Source: Procambarus clarkii
Lineage: Eukaryota; Arthropoda; Malacostraca; Decapoda; Cambaridae
DNA: 64,000 bases
Assembly: GCF_040958095.1 (NCBI RefSeq)
Contig: NC_091209.1
Coordinates: 8,309,830-8,373,829 of the forward strand
Direction of reading: 5' to 3'
The position numbers and the translations under genes are program-made. Shown here in pieces: positions 33,501 to 43,300 of this stretch. Below the pieces are notes generated by a model. That model worked only from the letters and a program-made list of their open reading frames with translations, searched no databases and was not told the DNA's origin. Every line of letters starts with the position of its first letter. The first letter of the stretch is position 1.

Positions 33501-34658
33501 TTGGCATATTTAATGCCTCTAACCTCTCCTCGTAGCTCTTGCCCTTCAGTTCTGGGAGCCACTTAGTAGCATGTCTTTGCACCTTTTTCAGTTTGTTGAT
33601 GTGCTTCTAAAGATATGGGCACCACACAACCGCTGCATATTCTAGCTTTGGCCTAACAAAAGTCGTGAACAATTTCTTTGTATTTTATTTTGCCATCCAT
33701 GTATTTAAAAGCAATTCTGAAGTTAGAAAGTGTGGCATAGGCTCCTCGCACGACGTTCTTTATGTGGTCCTCAGGTGACAGTTTTCCATCTAGACCACTC
33801 CTAGATCTCTTTCTTTGTCAGAATTCTTTAAAGATTTCTCTCATAATTTAGAGGTTGTGTGGAGTATATGTTCTCCTATTCCACATTCCCTAACATGGCA
33901 TTTATTCACATTAAATTCCATTTGCCAAGTGGTGCTCCATATACTTATTTTGTCTAGGTCTTCTTCAAGGGCATGACAATCATCTAAGTTTTTATCCTTC
34001 CTATTATTTTAGCATCAACAGCAAACATGTTCATATAATTCTGTATACCAACTGATAGATCATTTATGTAGACAATGAACATCACCGGTGCAAGAACTGA
34101 ACCCTGCGGTACTCCACTTTTGACATTTCTCCAGTCCGATACATCGAACCCATACTGCCAGGAGCACTGCAACTGGTGTATTGAGTCACTTCTGGGGTGA
34201 GAGTTTTCAGTTGCATATATGCCTGAGGACCATTCAAGCTTGTTCGCATTTGTGTTCCTCCCAATATTTTTGGGAGTGTGGAATGGATTAATTCAATTTA
34301 CATTATTTCTCATGGGAAAATTCATTTCGGTTTGCAAATTTTCAGTTTACGACCCATCTCTGGGAATGGATTACATTAAAAATGGATGGGCCACTGAATG
34401 TAAATAAATAAATAAATAAATGACAACTAAGAAATACGGTATTTATCAGAAATATTAAAATAATGTATACATACATCAGAAGTACAAAAATATGTTACCT
34501 GGAAAGAGCATATCCATAAATTGGCAGTATGCTGCACCAGTACACAATTCCTCCACCTTGGTGTATGAAGACTGAAGACAGTCGTTGACCCAGTTGAGCA
34601 TGTCATGACGACTGAGGTTCTCCGTGGTCGCACTTGTGGAAAACACATTTACTGCCAT
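15448..34658 (-). CDS. Eb1: EB1-family microtubule plus-end binding protein gene (MAPRE), six coding exons, C-terminal exon not found
   Basis: Coding exons in transcript order are 34658-34499, 32234-32128, 31669-31610, 28701-28545, 24031-23931 and 15597-15448. They join in frame to 245 residues. EB1 proteins track growing microtubule plus ends. The N-terminal calponin-homology domain (residues 1 to about 130) binds the lattice; it is seen as [58 protein letters not shown] and [11 protein letters not shown] linker rich in Pro, Ser and Thr follows (about 131-190). The dimerising EB homology region contains [16 protein letters not shown] and ILDILYATE, the docking site for SxIP partners. Orthologues end in an acidic EEY-type tail; that last exon (about 20-40 residues) was not seen, so it lies undetected in 1-15447 or beyond the window edge. 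No stops or shifts in the exons. Intron 2 has a GC donor. Confidence 0.96.
17437..17493 (+). repeat. Outlying copy of a TTAA-element internal unit
   Basis: ATATAATAAAATGTGTGAAC through GGTATGGTAAGTCAAGACA is identical to 17893-17950 inside the element at 17600-20924, but lies about 105 bp outside its left end. Confidence 0.8.
17600..20924 (-). mobile_element. CCCT-type TTAA element, reversed copy, with LTR-like insertion
   Basis: TTAA at 17596-17599 and 20925-20928. The left end is CCCCTGGGCTGCTC and the right end reversed is CCCTTAAACATG. Landmarks shared with 26180-27754, in opposite orientation, are a GGCAACTCCC/GGGAGTTGCC region with ATTACCTAATTATTTCAATG, the GTGGTCACAAGCTGAACAGC block, and CCCTGAGGAAGC near the far end. 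Units with GTACAACTAAGCTGGTATGG recur at about 17920, 20025, 20215 and 20405. The excess length over the 1.57 kb sister copies is mostly the insertion at 17999-19929. No coding capacity seen. Confidence 0.8.
17999..19929. mobile_element. Solo-LTR-like insertion (TG...CA, 5-bp target duplication)
   Basis: Starts TGTGAGAGAATG and ends AACCCCCACA. It is flanked by CTCGC at 17994-17998 and again at 19930-19934. It interrupts an internal unit of the TTAA element at ...CCACTCGC. A CpG-richer part (18780-18900) and TTGGCGACG at 19875 lie within. No protein motif; orientation unknown. Confidence 0.7.
21591..21780 (+). pseudogene. piggyBac-like transposase remnant
   Basis: One frame gives [20 protein letters not shown], resembling the Y-K-M-GVD--DQM signature in the DDE domain of piggyBac transposases. 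After a stop near 21720, a neighbouring frame gives NAFVLYKYN, resembling the family's NAYILYK. About 60 residues survive of an enzyme usually near 600. Confidence 0.75.
21785..21955 (+). mobile_element. LINE 3' tail inserted in the TTAA element
   Basis: CGGGCTGTGGTGGGTACGTG to AACCCCATCAACCAGGTATC is the reverse complement, with changes, of 29330-29470 at the 3' end of the LINE there. It ends in an ACCAGGTATCA-like repeat. Part of it recurs at 58480-58560. Confidence 0.75.
23931..24031 (-). CDS. Eb1: EB1 coding exon 5 (linker)
   Basis: The acceptor is TTGCAG and the donor GTATGT. It completes a glycine, then encodes [20 protein letters not shown] and [13 protein letters not shown]. It joins exons 4 and 6 in frame; the VEELSGQ end leads into the coiled coil. 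Confidence 0.88.
25588..25838 (-). mobile_element. tRNA-derived SINE, minus orientation
   Basis: Begins with the LINE-like tail TTATCTTGAGGTTATCTTGA and runs back to a B box (reverse of GGGATCAAACCCGG) and a head region reversed as CTGAGTGGACAACGCTCGG. Same family as 4464-4710. Confidence 0.8.
26180..27754 (+). mobile_element. CCCT-type TTAA element with four internal units of about 186 bp
   Basis: TTAA at 26176-26179 and 27755-27758. The left end is CCATTAAACTGCGCATGG and the right end reversed is CCCTTACACTGCTCAGG. GCGTATATATACGCC palindromes lie just inside the left end, twice. Internal units marked by TGGTG...GTAGATACTTATATATAA start near 26693, 26874, 27066 and 27252. T-rich stretches precede the right end. 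No transposase; a non-autonomous element probably moved by a piggyBac-like enzyme. Confidence 0.8.
28545..28701 (-). CDS. Eb1: EB1 coding exon 4
   Basis: The acceptor is TTAACAG. It encodes [40 protein letters not shown] and [12 protein letters not shown]. It finishes the calponin-homology domain and starts the low-complexity linker. The donor is GTTGGT, phase 1. Confidence 0.93.
28702..31609 (-). other. EB1 intron 3
   Basis: A 2.9 kb intron with a - strand LINE 3' fragment (29330-30240). 28702-29329 and 30241-31609 are A/T-rich with no recognised element. Confidence 0.8.
29330..30240 (-). mobile_element. LINE 3' fragment (reverse-transcriptase C-terminus and tail)
   Basis: The - strand reads [15 protein letters not shown], then [52 protein letters not shown] and [20 protein letters not shown]. 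It is clearly homologous to the fragment at 60930-61838 but diverged. The 3' tail (29330-29480) recurs at 21785-21955 and 58480-58560. Confidence 0.85.
31610..31669 (-). CDS. Eb1: EB1 coding exon 3
   Basis: A 60-base exon, acceptor TTTTCAG and donor GTATGA. It encodes 20 residues, [20 protein letters not shown], nearly identical to the corresponding EB1 motif. Phase 0 on both sides. Confidence 0.96.
31670..32127 (-). other. EB1 intron 2, GC-AG type
   Basis: A 458-bp intron whose donor reads AAG|GCAGGT, with acceptor TTTTCAG. Only this donor keeps the VDK|IVPVDK junction in frame and matches the family. No repeat seen in it. Confidence 0.8.
32128..32234 (-). CDS. Eb1: EB1 coding exon 2
   Basis: The acceptor is TTTACAG. 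It completes a glycine, then encodes [20 protein letters not shown] and [15 protein letters not shown]. This is the middle of the calponin-homology domain. The frame only works if the exon ends at AAG followed by GCAGGT, a GC donor. Confidence 0.93.
32425..32960 (-). mobile_element. LINE 3'-UTR-like fragment
   Basis: GGGGTTGAACATCAGCTCTT, a GTCTCGAGTC region and later TACATATCTCTCAGCTCTGG resemble 13905-14600 at low identity. It lies in EB1 intron 1. Confidence 0.45.
33180..34165 (-). mobile_element. 5'-truncated CR1/L2-like LINE copy in EB1 intron 1
   Basis: Reversed, it matches the end of the LINE at 37372-42750, from [20 protein letters not shown] through the C-terminus to the 3' tail GTAACTAAACTTAGGTAATT. 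The catalytic box reads FAVDAKII instead of FADDAKII, so it is inactive. It gives the uninterrupted reference for the split fragment at 10514-12665. Confidence 0.9.
34499..34658 (-). CDS. Eb1: EB1 coding exon 1
   Basis: Starts ATG at 34658 and encodes [20 protein letters not shown] through CQFMDMLFP plus one base. MAVNV is the family's usual N-terminus, which fixes the start. Ten bases upstream lies an acceptor-like TTTGTAG, so a non-coding first exon further upstream is likely. The donor is GTAACA. Confidence 0.96.
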
Positions 34659-36190
34659 TGTTCAAGTCTACAAAGGAATAATAATAAATTTGGTGACAAA
34701 ATATTTTTGTACAGTTTTATATTTATAGACCCAGTATGGCTGTGAACTAGAAACAAAGTTCTCTCATGTCAGCATAATTTTGTCATGCCATATACAGTAT
34801 AATTTCTTCAGTTATGTGTGATAAAATTACCTAGCACAGAATAGTCTAAGAGTGACTGCATATATATAGGTACACAAGAGTACCTATCAGTGACTGCAGA
34901 GGAGCAAGACCTAGCTCTTTATGCTCTACCTTCTAGCCATGTATACCAGACATGCTAACCTCTTCCTTCAATTCACTGCAATTGCGAAACAGGGAATGAG
35001 AACTTCCTTAAATCTCTTCGACTAAATTGTGTATCCAGCTTCCACTGTTGTCCCCCCCTGTCCTGTCCCCCCTGTCCTATCCCCCCTTTTAATTTAAATA
35101 GGCTTACTTTGTCCACTTTGTTTAGGCCCTTCAAAATCTTCTATATTATTACCATATCCCCATGTTTTTTCCCTCCTCTAAGATTATGAGGGCGAGTTCT
35201 CGCAATCTGTCCTCATGGCTGAGGCCTCTTAATTCTTTTACTAATCTAGTTGCAAATTTCTGAACTTTCTCATTTTGATTTATACTTCATTAGGTGTAGG
35301 TTCCATACTGGTGCAGAATACTCAAGTACTGTAATGGTCTCACATAGGCAGTGTATGGACCTGAAAGCCTCCTTGCTTAGATTCTTAAATGACATTCTAA
35401 TGCTTGCCAATTTCCCATGCAGGCCTGGTTACACCTGTCTTCCTTGTAGGACAGTGAATTTGACAGGCATGAGCGACACCAACAGTAATATTTAGAAGCT
35501 CATTGGCATCACAGAGCCAAAAAATTATTTACTGAATCAAAGCTATCTTTTAAAGAGGCATTATATTGACTCTCTAAACTGTTCTCTAACATCACAGAAC
35601 ATTTACTTCCTATTTGAGTTGTTAAAAAAGTCCCAGCAGGTATAGAGCAACATTTAATAACTGGAAATCCCTGGTGACTATCAACCATATTGAACACATA
35701 AGCCCTAGTTTCCTCCCTGGGTATATGTAAACAAACCTCTATCATGTTTGATACATACACATACAGTACCTCCAACCCAGTACTGCAGCTCTTACAAGAA
35801 CTCACACAACTAATGATGCCATGTGACGTTTTTACCAAGGCATCATGACCTACTTTGAGGGCATGTATACCAAACATGGGGTTTCCCTTGTAGAATATAA
35901 AACAAAGCTAATTTTAATTTGTCTTGGCAAACATATATGAAACATTGGTGAAAATTCATAAAACAAAAATTAATTTAAGTTATATTTGAAAATATAAAAA
36001 AAAATCTTCCAATAACAGAAAATGAGGAAAACAGTGAGGGGAAGCAGATATGGTAAAACTTAAATATTTTTTATTTCAATATTTATGATAATATTTTAAA
36101 ATAATATGCAATTTCTAACAACTTTACTAGGAAATGAGGAAGGCCTCTTTAAACTAGAGTACAGTGGAATACATTTGAGAGTTCTCAGTG
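34659..36190 (-). other. Sequence upstream of EB1 coding exon 1
   Basis: An acceptor-like TTTGTAG just upstream of the ATG suggests a spliced 5' UTR. 34900-35460 resembles the LINE 3'-UTR-like fragments seen elsewhere, including ATGAGGGCGAGTTCTCGCAA and CTCATGGCTGAGGCCTCTTA. 35470-36190 holds nothing recognised. Confidence 0.45.
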
Positions 36191-36194
36191 CTAA

Positions 36195-36510
36195 ATCTAT
36201 ATAAATAAAAATAGAAATGTTCGTTTGTGCATAATCTCCGAAAGTTCTTCACCGATTGCTTTGAAATTATCACAACGTTCCATTCACATCCGGCCAGGTT
36301 TTTATATACATACTATATAGATGTCACATCTGTGATGATAAAAAAAAAACATGCTTTTCCAGAAAACTGTTTTTCATGCGTGGGAAATCTTCGAAACCTC
36401 TTTACCGATTGCTTTGAAATTGACACAACATTGCATTCGAATAGGCGCGTCTTTTTATATATCTACTATATACATGCCTCACCTGTGATAGGGAAAAAAA
36501 AAAAAAAAAA
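36195..36510 (+). repeat. Two-copy tandem repeat of about 152 bp
   Basis: ACCGATTGCTTTGAAATT occurs near 36250 and again near 36402, each followed by ACACAACRTTSCATTC-like sequence and TTTTTATATA-ACTATATA. A 20-base A tract closes the second copy. Possibly part of a larger unrecognised element. Confidence 0.65.
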
Positions 36511-36525
36511 AACAGCGCCATCTGC

Positions 36526-37368
36526 CCCCCATTCACACGGCTGTGATTCGCCCCCCCCCCCCATTCACACTGCTCCGTGACTCGTCCCCCATTCACACGG
36601 CTCCGTGACTTGCCCCCCCCATTCACACGGCTCCGCGACTCCCCCCCCCCCATTCACACGACTCCGCGTCTTCCCCCCCCCATTCACACGACTCCGCGAC
36701 TTTCCCCCCCCCCATTCACATGGGTCCGCGACTCCCCCCCCTCAGTCACACAGCTCTGTGACTCGCCCCCCAATTCACATGGCTCCGTGACTCGCCACCC
36801 TATTCACACGGCTCTGTGACTTGTCCCCCCCTATTCACATGGCTCCTTGACTCGCCTTTCCCCATTTACATGGATCTGTGACTTGCCCCCCCCCCCATTT
36901 ACACAGCTCCGTGACTCGCCCCCCCCCATTCCCACCGCTTCGTGACTCTCCCCCCCATTCACACGGCTCTGTGACTCTGCCCCCCCCCCCATTCGCTCGG
37001 CTCCGTGACTCGCCCCCCATTCACTCGGTTCCGTGACCTGCCCCCCACATTCACACAGCTCTGTTACTCTCCCCCCCCCCATTCGCACGGCTCCATTACT
37101 CTCCCCCCCCCATTTGCACGGCTCCGTTACTCTCCCCCCATACACATGGCTCCGTGACTGTCCCCCCCATTCGCACGGCTCTGTTACTCGCCCCCCCCCC
37201 ATACACATGGCTGTGACTCGCCCCCCCCCATTCACACGGCTCTGTGACTCGCCCCCCCATTCACACGGCTCCGTGACTCACGCCCCCCCCCAGTCACATG
37301 GCTCCGTGACTCACGCCCCCCCATTCACACGGCTCCGTGACTCATGCCCCCCCCCCCCCCATTCACAT
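36526..37368. repeat. C-rich minisatellite, left part (about 26-32 bp units)
   Basis: Units carry CATTCACACGGCTCCGTGAC followed by a C tract of variable length; many are diverged. The long reading frames across it on both strands (SRVNGG and PPPFTRLRDS repeats) follow from the repeat and are not genes. The same array resumes at 42758. Confidence 0.95.
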
Positions 37369-37598
37369 TCCATTGGCCTTACATCCTTGAGGCAGAGGAG
37401 GCATGAGTCACACTGCAGCAAGTTCCTGGAAATATCGAATTACCTAAGTATTGGGAACAGACTGAGGGCTACAGTGGTGTCCCAGGTTACATAAAGGTTC
37501 AGGGAAGTGTAAAAGCAAATAAAATACAATAAACACGTAAAAGTGACTGAAAATAGCCGAGTGGAAAAGTTTGTTTTGGTTCTAGTACAAAAACAAAG

Positions 37599-38430
37599 AT
37601 GGCCGCCGCCGCCACTACTGCTGGGAATGTAGACCCACCAACAGATGATTGTTTCAAAGGATTCTCACCCCAAGATATAAGGAAAGGAGGTGTTCTTGGC
37701 AGGTTAGAGATAATTGAGGATATGCAAAAGTAGTATGAAGAAAAAGTGCTTAAATTGGAAGAGGACAATGGAGCTCTTAGGAGTGAGCTTTGCACTCTGA
37801 AAGGGAGTATGCTTCAGCAAGATAAGATTATTACTGCATTAACAGACAAGGTAACAAATCAGGAGGAGCAAATCAAGGAACTAGTGAAAGAAAATGAGGC
37901 ATGGAAAGTGAAGTGTGGTGACTTTGAAGAAATAAACAAGAAAATACTCATATGGTGAACAACTCCAAGGGAGCCTGAGAGCTAATATAGAGTTAGGCAA
38001 GGATCTCCAACTGGAAACTTCACTGACAACTCACATAGAGGAGGTGAATAAAGAACTAGAAAAGTATAAAGAAGAAATAAAAGCGACATATGCTCAAGTT
38101 GTAAAAGAGAAAGAGACTATCAAAGAAGTGTGTTCGGAAGTCAAAACCAGAAGTGACCAACAAGAAGCAGAAATTAGGCAAGCAATTAGAAAAGAACTGG
38201 TTACCAACAGTAAACTAGTACAAAACACTGCAGATAGAACTAAGTTCATAATAATATTTGGAGGTTTAGAGAAGGAAATTTCATCTAGGGTGGACTGAGC
38301 AGCAGAAGAGATGAAAATCAGAGAAAATAGTAGGTTTAGAAGGCTCAAAGAAAAAGGCAGTGATTTTAGAAGAATAGGAAAATATGAGAAAGACAAGAAC
38401 CGCCCCTTAAGAGTGATGTTTAATGGCGTG
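37599..38430 (+). pseudogene. LINE ORF1 (coiled-coil protein), broken
   Basis: Starts MAAAATTAGNVDPPTDD and soon reads Lys/Glu-rich heptad sequence (EEKVLKLEEDNGALRSEL, later NKELEKYKEEIKATYAQVV). This suits a trimeric coiled-coil RNA-binding ORF1. Stop at 37731 and shift near 37940. Confidence 0.7.
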
Positions 38431-38712
38431 AAAAACTTTTTTTTTTTTTTTTTTTGAGATATATATACAGTAAGTTGTTACATTCTTGTACAGCCACTAG
38501 TAAGCGTAGCGTTTCAGGCAGGTCCCTGGAATACGATCCCCGCCGCAAAGAATCGTTTTTACAACCAAGTACTCATTTTACTGTCGAGTTAAACAGAGGC
38601 TACAGTTAAGGATTTGTGCCCAGTAAATCCTCCCCGGCCAGGATACGAACCCATGACTAAGCGCTCGCGGAACGCCAGGCGAGTGTCTTACCACTACACC
38701 ACAGAGACATGA
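38430..38712 (-). mobile_element. tRNA-derived SINE (second family), minus orientation
   Basis: Reversed, it opens GTGGTGTAGTGGTAAGACAC (A-box region), has GGGTTCGTATCCTGG (B box) and ends in a poly-A tail, seen here as about 20 T at 38436-38455. It disrupts the LINE ORF1-ORF2 junction. A relative lies at 45466-45690. Confidence 0.85.
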
Positions 38713-38979
38713 TGGAAGTGCTTAGAAATGCCAGGAAATTGCAGTGATGAGGTTGGCAAACTTTGGTCAATAAGACAAGACCTCTCCAAGGAAGACAGAG
38801 AAAAGCTGAAAATGAACCTAATTGAGGCAAAACATCTAAATGGAGATAGAAATGAAGACAAATTCTTTTTTTCTACAAAGTGACAGGGACTGGAAGGCTT
38901 GTGAAATGGTACATAAAAACAAAGCAACAAGATCAGTAGTGGAAGGGGGAGTAAAGAGCAAAGGAAAAGGGAGCATGTT

Positions 38980-39300
38980 CCTGAAAATTGTATATACCAA
39001 CATAGATGGAGGGAGGTCAAAAACTTTGGAGTTGCAAGATATAATCCAGCTTAGGGTCCCAGATATTGTCGCATTATCAGAGATGAAACTTGAAGGAAAT
39101 ATAATAAATGAAGTCATATTCCCAAGAGGCTATTCAGTTTGGAGACGTGACAGGAAAACTAGGAAGGGAGGAGGAGTGGCTGTACTGGTGAAAAAACACC
39201 TGAAGGTAAGAGAGTTAATATTTGAAAATCCTCGAGATATTGACATAATGGCATTGCAGATCTGGAATCAGGATGATAAGCTGATAATTTTAAATGCCTA
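38980..39300 (+). pseudogene. LINE endonuclease, N-terminal part
   Basis: Reads FLKIVYTNIDGGRSKTLELQ, then VPDIVALSEMKLEGN, where the glutamate of the S-E box is visible, then GGGVAVLVKK and LIILNAY. Continuous with 40543 once the insertion at 39301-40542 and one CCTA copy are removed (NAY-SPPASNTW). Confidence 0.85.
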
Positions 39301-40542
39301 TGTAACAAACTAGGCTGTTGTAAGAATTATCCAGAGTGGTTTATCGACAAAAGAGAATGGGAAGCTGAGCCGCATGGTGACCTGACCCCCAGGGGAATTC
39401 GCGGTGGAAATAACCAACGCTTTGTTCATAGCTGCGTAAAATGAATCATCCTATAGTATTCAGTAATTTAGAGAAAATTAGCCTTTATTCATTTTGCATT
39501 AAAATTGTATTGTATAATAGTACTGGATACAATATCAAGAGTATTCTAATTATTGAGTTTAAGTCACCATCAGTGACGTCACGAATCGGATCTAACTTTT
39601 AAAGCGGAGTGACCGGCGGTCATAGGTCAGCAGGGTTGACATGTCTAATATTTCTCAAAGTTTTAATAACCATTTTTGTGATCGGGAACAGCTTTGCCGT
39701 TAGATGTTTGTGTAATCTAATTAAAGTAAAATAATTCAACCAGTCTGGATCAATTAAGTACAACAGAGTTTAATTGTTATAACTTAACCTTGCTAAAGTA
39801 ACTGGGTAAGCGATGCGGAAGGATACAATACTCTGTCTGGGGTAGTCCAGACAAGGAAAAAATCAGTGTGATCTGCCGAGCAGCTGGGAGAGGTCAAAAC
39901 ATCTTACCTCTCCCCAAGAACAGCCCCAACACCCAGAGCTGTGGTCGCCCAAGGTATAGTTGCTATTGTTAAGTATAGAAATAGTCTCATTTGCCACTCA
40001 GGTCAAGTAGGGAGTGTTAAAGTGATAGGGAGTGAACATATTTAGATTTTGTTTTAGTTTTCTTTTAATAAATTAAATTTGTTATTAATTTGCATTTTAT
40101 TGTTTCCATGTGTTTTATGTGTATACTTGTCCTGGTCACGTGGTCCACACGAGGCAGAGTTGCATTGGGCGCCGATTCTAACATCGAATCGGAATTATCA
40201 TTACCGTGTAATTTATTCCACACTCAAGGTCATCGTTTATAGTGGGGATCAAGCCCCTAGGTTTTTTATTAATTAGCGTGATCGATCCAGACCTCGATCA
40301 TTGCTCGTGTATTACTGGTCTGGTGGTGGCAGCAGAGGTGACTCTAGGGTTTTGTTCAGAGCTTAGGTCACGTCATACTGGGTGTAGAATCCTAAGTCGG
40401 TCAATCGTCTTAGGACCACGTGGCGTGGAGTTGGCTTTGGTAAAAGTTTTGGAGTCCCTTGGTTTAGAAATAAAAGTAAGAATACGGGTAGAGGGCAAAG
40501 AAAGAAGGAAGTAAAGTGAGAGGAACCCAAACCCGTGTTACA
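39301..40542. mobile_element. LTR-like insertion in the LINE endonuclease (CCTA target duplication)
   Basis: Starts TGTAACAAACTAGG and ends GTGTTACA, so the ends form the inverted repeat TGTAACA/TGTTACA with TG...CA. CCTA occurs at 39297-39300 and 40543-40546. Removing the element and one CCTA restores the endonuclease frame at NAYSPPASNTWTKEEL. An AATAAA-like site lies near 40065. No coding capacity; most simply a solo LTR of 1242 bp. Confidence 0.85.
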
Positions 40543-41214
40543 CCTACAGCCCACCAGCAAGCAACACATGGACAAAGGAAGAACTGGATGAAAACAACAG
40601 GGCCTCATAATGGTCATGAGAGATATTATTCTACAAGCAGATAAGGATAAATCACGACTGTTGATACTGGGGGACTTCAACTTTAAAGCAATAGACTGGA
40701 AGGCCTATGAAACAAGAACGGAGGACTTTTGGACATGCAGATTTGTGAACAAATTTTTAAAAATATACGAGGAAGACACACAAACATTCATACCAAAACA
40801 GAGATGCAGGACCAGAAAACAGGATTGGTTCAACAGAAATTGTGAGAGGGCCAGAGACCAAAAAGACACAAAAATGAAATCAGTATAGGAAGAGGCCAAA
40901 CCCCCAAACATACTTGCGATACAAAGATGCGAGAAATAACTATACGACAGTTAGGAGAGAGGCAGAAAAAATTTTTGAAAAAGGGATAGCGGATAAATGT
41001 AAAACAGAACCGGGCCTATTATACAAATTCATAAACAACAAATTGCAGGTAAAGGATAATATCCAGAGGTTGAAAATGGGAAACAGATTCATGGAAAATG
41101 AAAAGGAAATGTGTGAAATATTAAATGAAAAGTTCCAAAGTGTGTTTGTACAAAATGAAATCTTAAGAGAACCAGACAATAAGAATTCCAGAGAACAACA
41201 TAGAGCGGATAGAG

Positions 41215-42616
41215 GTGTCTAGAGATGAAGTGGAAAATATGCTAAAGGAGCTCAGTAAGAACAAAGCAATTGGCCCAGATGGAGTTTCACCAAGGATTCT
41301 GAGAGAATGTGCATCTGAGCTCAGCATTCCACTTCACCTGATCTTTCAGGCATCCCTGTGTACAGGAATCATAGCAGACATGTGGAAACAAGCTAACATA
41401 GTTCCAGTCTACAAAAGTGGCAGCAGGGAAGACCCCCCCCCCCTCAATTATAGACCTGTATCATTGACAAGTGTAATAGTGAAAGTATTGGAAAACTAAA
41501 TGGGTAACACCTGGAGAGAAATTATATAATATCAGACAGACAGTATGGTTTTCAATCTGGAAGATCCTGTGTATCGAATTTACTCAGTTTCTATGATCGA
41601 GACACAGAGATATTACAGGAAAGAGATGGTTGGGGTGACTGCATCCATCTGGACCTAAAAAAGGCTTTCGACAGAGTTCCACATAAGAGGTTGTTCTGGA
41701 AACTGGAAAATATTGAAGGGGTGACAGGAAAGCTTCTAACATGGATGAAAAATTTTCTGACTATAGAAAAATGAGGGCAGTAATCAGAGGCAATGTATCG
41801 GACTGGAGAAATGTCACAAGTGGCGTACCACAGGGTTCAGTTCTTGCACCAGTGATGTTTATTGTCTACATAAATGATCTACCAGTTGGTATACAGAACT
41901 ATATGAACATGTTTGCTGATGATGCTAAGATAATAGGAAGGATAAGAAATTTAGATGATTGTCATGCCCTTCAAGATGACCTGGACAAAATAAGTATATG
42001 GAGCAACACTTGGCAAATGGAATTTAATGTTAATAAATGTCATGTTATGGAATGTGGAATAGGAGAACATAGACCTCACACAACCTATATATTATGTGAG
42101 AAATCTTTAAAGAATTCTGATAAAGAAAGAGATCTAGGGGTGGTTCTAGATAGAAAACTATCACCCGAGGACCACATAAAGAACGTTGTGCGAGGAGCCT
42201 ACGCCACACTTTCTAACTTCAGAATTGCTTTTAAATACATGGATGGCGATATACTAAAGAAATTGTTCACGACTTTTGTTAGGCCAAAGCTAGAATATGC
42301 AGCGGTTGTGTGGTGCCCATATCTTAAGAAGCACAACAAACTGGAAAAGGTGCAAAGACATGCTACTCAGTGGCTCCCAGAACTGAAGGTCAAGAGCTAC
42401 GAGGAGAGGTTAGAGGCATTAAATATGCCAAAACTGGAAGACAGACGAAAAAGAGGTGATATGATCACTACGTACAAAATAGTAACAGGAATTGATAAAA
42501 TCGATAGGGAAGATTTCCCGAGACCTGGAACTTCAAGAACAAGAGGTCATAGATTTAAACTAGCTAAACAAAGATGTCGAAGAAATATAAGAAAATTCAC
42601 TTTCACAGAGTGGTAG
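41215..42616 (+). pseudogene. LINE reverse transcriptase, frameshifted
   Basis: Motifs in order: KNKAIGPDGVSPRILRE, NYRPVSLTSVIVKVLE, HLDLKKAFDRVPHKRL (between frames, about 41650), [20 protein letters not shown], the catalytic NMFADDAKII at about 41910, [15 protein letters not shown] and [20 protein letters not shown]. 41741-42616 is open for 291 codons. Shifts near 41500 and 41750. Confidence 0.9.
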
Positions 42617-42757
42617 ACGGTTGGAACAAGTTAGGTGAGAAGGTGGTGGAGGCCAAGACCGTCGGTAGTTTCAAAGCGTTATATGACAAAGTGCTGGGAA
42701 GATGGGACACCACGAGCGTAGCTCTCATCCTGTAAGTACACTTAGGTAATTACACAG

Positions 42758-43300
42758 CTCTGTGACTCATGCCCCCCCCACTCACACGGCTCCGTGACTC
42801 ATGCCCCCCCATTCACACGGCTCCGTGACTCTCACGCCCCCCCCATTCACACGGCTCCGTGACTCCCCCCCCATTCACACGGCTCCGTGACTCCCCCCCC
42901 CATTCACACGGCTCCGTGACTCACGCCCCCCATTCACACGGCTCCGTGACTCACGCCCCCCATTCACACGGCTCCGTGACTCACGCCCCCCATTCACACG
43001 GCTCCGTGACTCACGCCCCCCCATTCACACGGCTCCGTGACTCACCCCCCCCCCATTCACACGGCTCCGTGACTCCTCACGCCCCCCATTCACACGGCTC
43101 CGTGACTCACGCCCCCCATTCACACGGCTCCGTGACTCACGCCCCCCATTCACACGGCTCCGTGACTCACGCCCCCCATTCACACGGCTCCGTGACTCAC
43201 GCCCCCCATTCACACGGCTCCGTGACTCACGCCCCCCATTCACACGGCTCCGTGACTCACGCCCCCCATTCACACGGCTCCGTGACTCGCCCCCTTTCAT
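42758..43300. repeat. C-rich minisatellite, right part, homogeneous 30-bp units
   Basis: From about 43085 the units are nearly identical at 30 bp (ATTCACACGGCTCCGTGACT plus CACGCCCCCC), giving an exact 10-codon repeat (ESRSRVNGGR on the - strand). Units before that vary in C-tract length. Same array as 36526-37368. Confidence 0.95.

Larger units (their letters stand above)
32235..34498 (-). other. EB1 intron 1 (between coding exons 1 and 2)
   Basis: A 2.3 kb GT-AG intron. It is largely a - strand LINE 3'-UTR-like stretch (32425-32960) and a - strand copy of the LINE seen whole at 37372-42750 (33180-34165). A short AAAT-type microsatellite lies at about 34400-34422. Confidence 0.8.
37372..42750 (+). 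mobile_element. Near-full-length CR1/L2-like LINE with two nested insertions
   Basis: Order: ORF1 (37599 to about 38430), a SINE insertion (38430-38712), the APE endonuclease start (about 38980), an LTR-like insertion (39301-40542), the endonuclease end with LLILGDFNFKAIDW (about 40655), reverse transcriptase (about 41215-42400), a C-terminal end and the 3' tail GTAAGTACACTTAGGTAATT. Without the insertions it is about 3.85 kb. Several frameshifts and stops (for example TAG near 37731, breaks near 37940, 40880, 41200, 41500) make it inactive. It splits a minisatellite. Truncated relatives lie at 33180-34165 and 10514-12665. Confidence 0.9.

Noticed and set aside
40168..40180. TTGGGCGCCG as a primer-binding site marking the end of an LTR at 40167
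   Set aside because: The target duplication and restored LINE frame place the element end at 40542, so the motif lies inside the inserted unit; kept only as an open question.
36526..43300. CRISPR-like array
   Set aside because: Units are contiguous tandem repeats without unique spacers, in a eukaryotic context.
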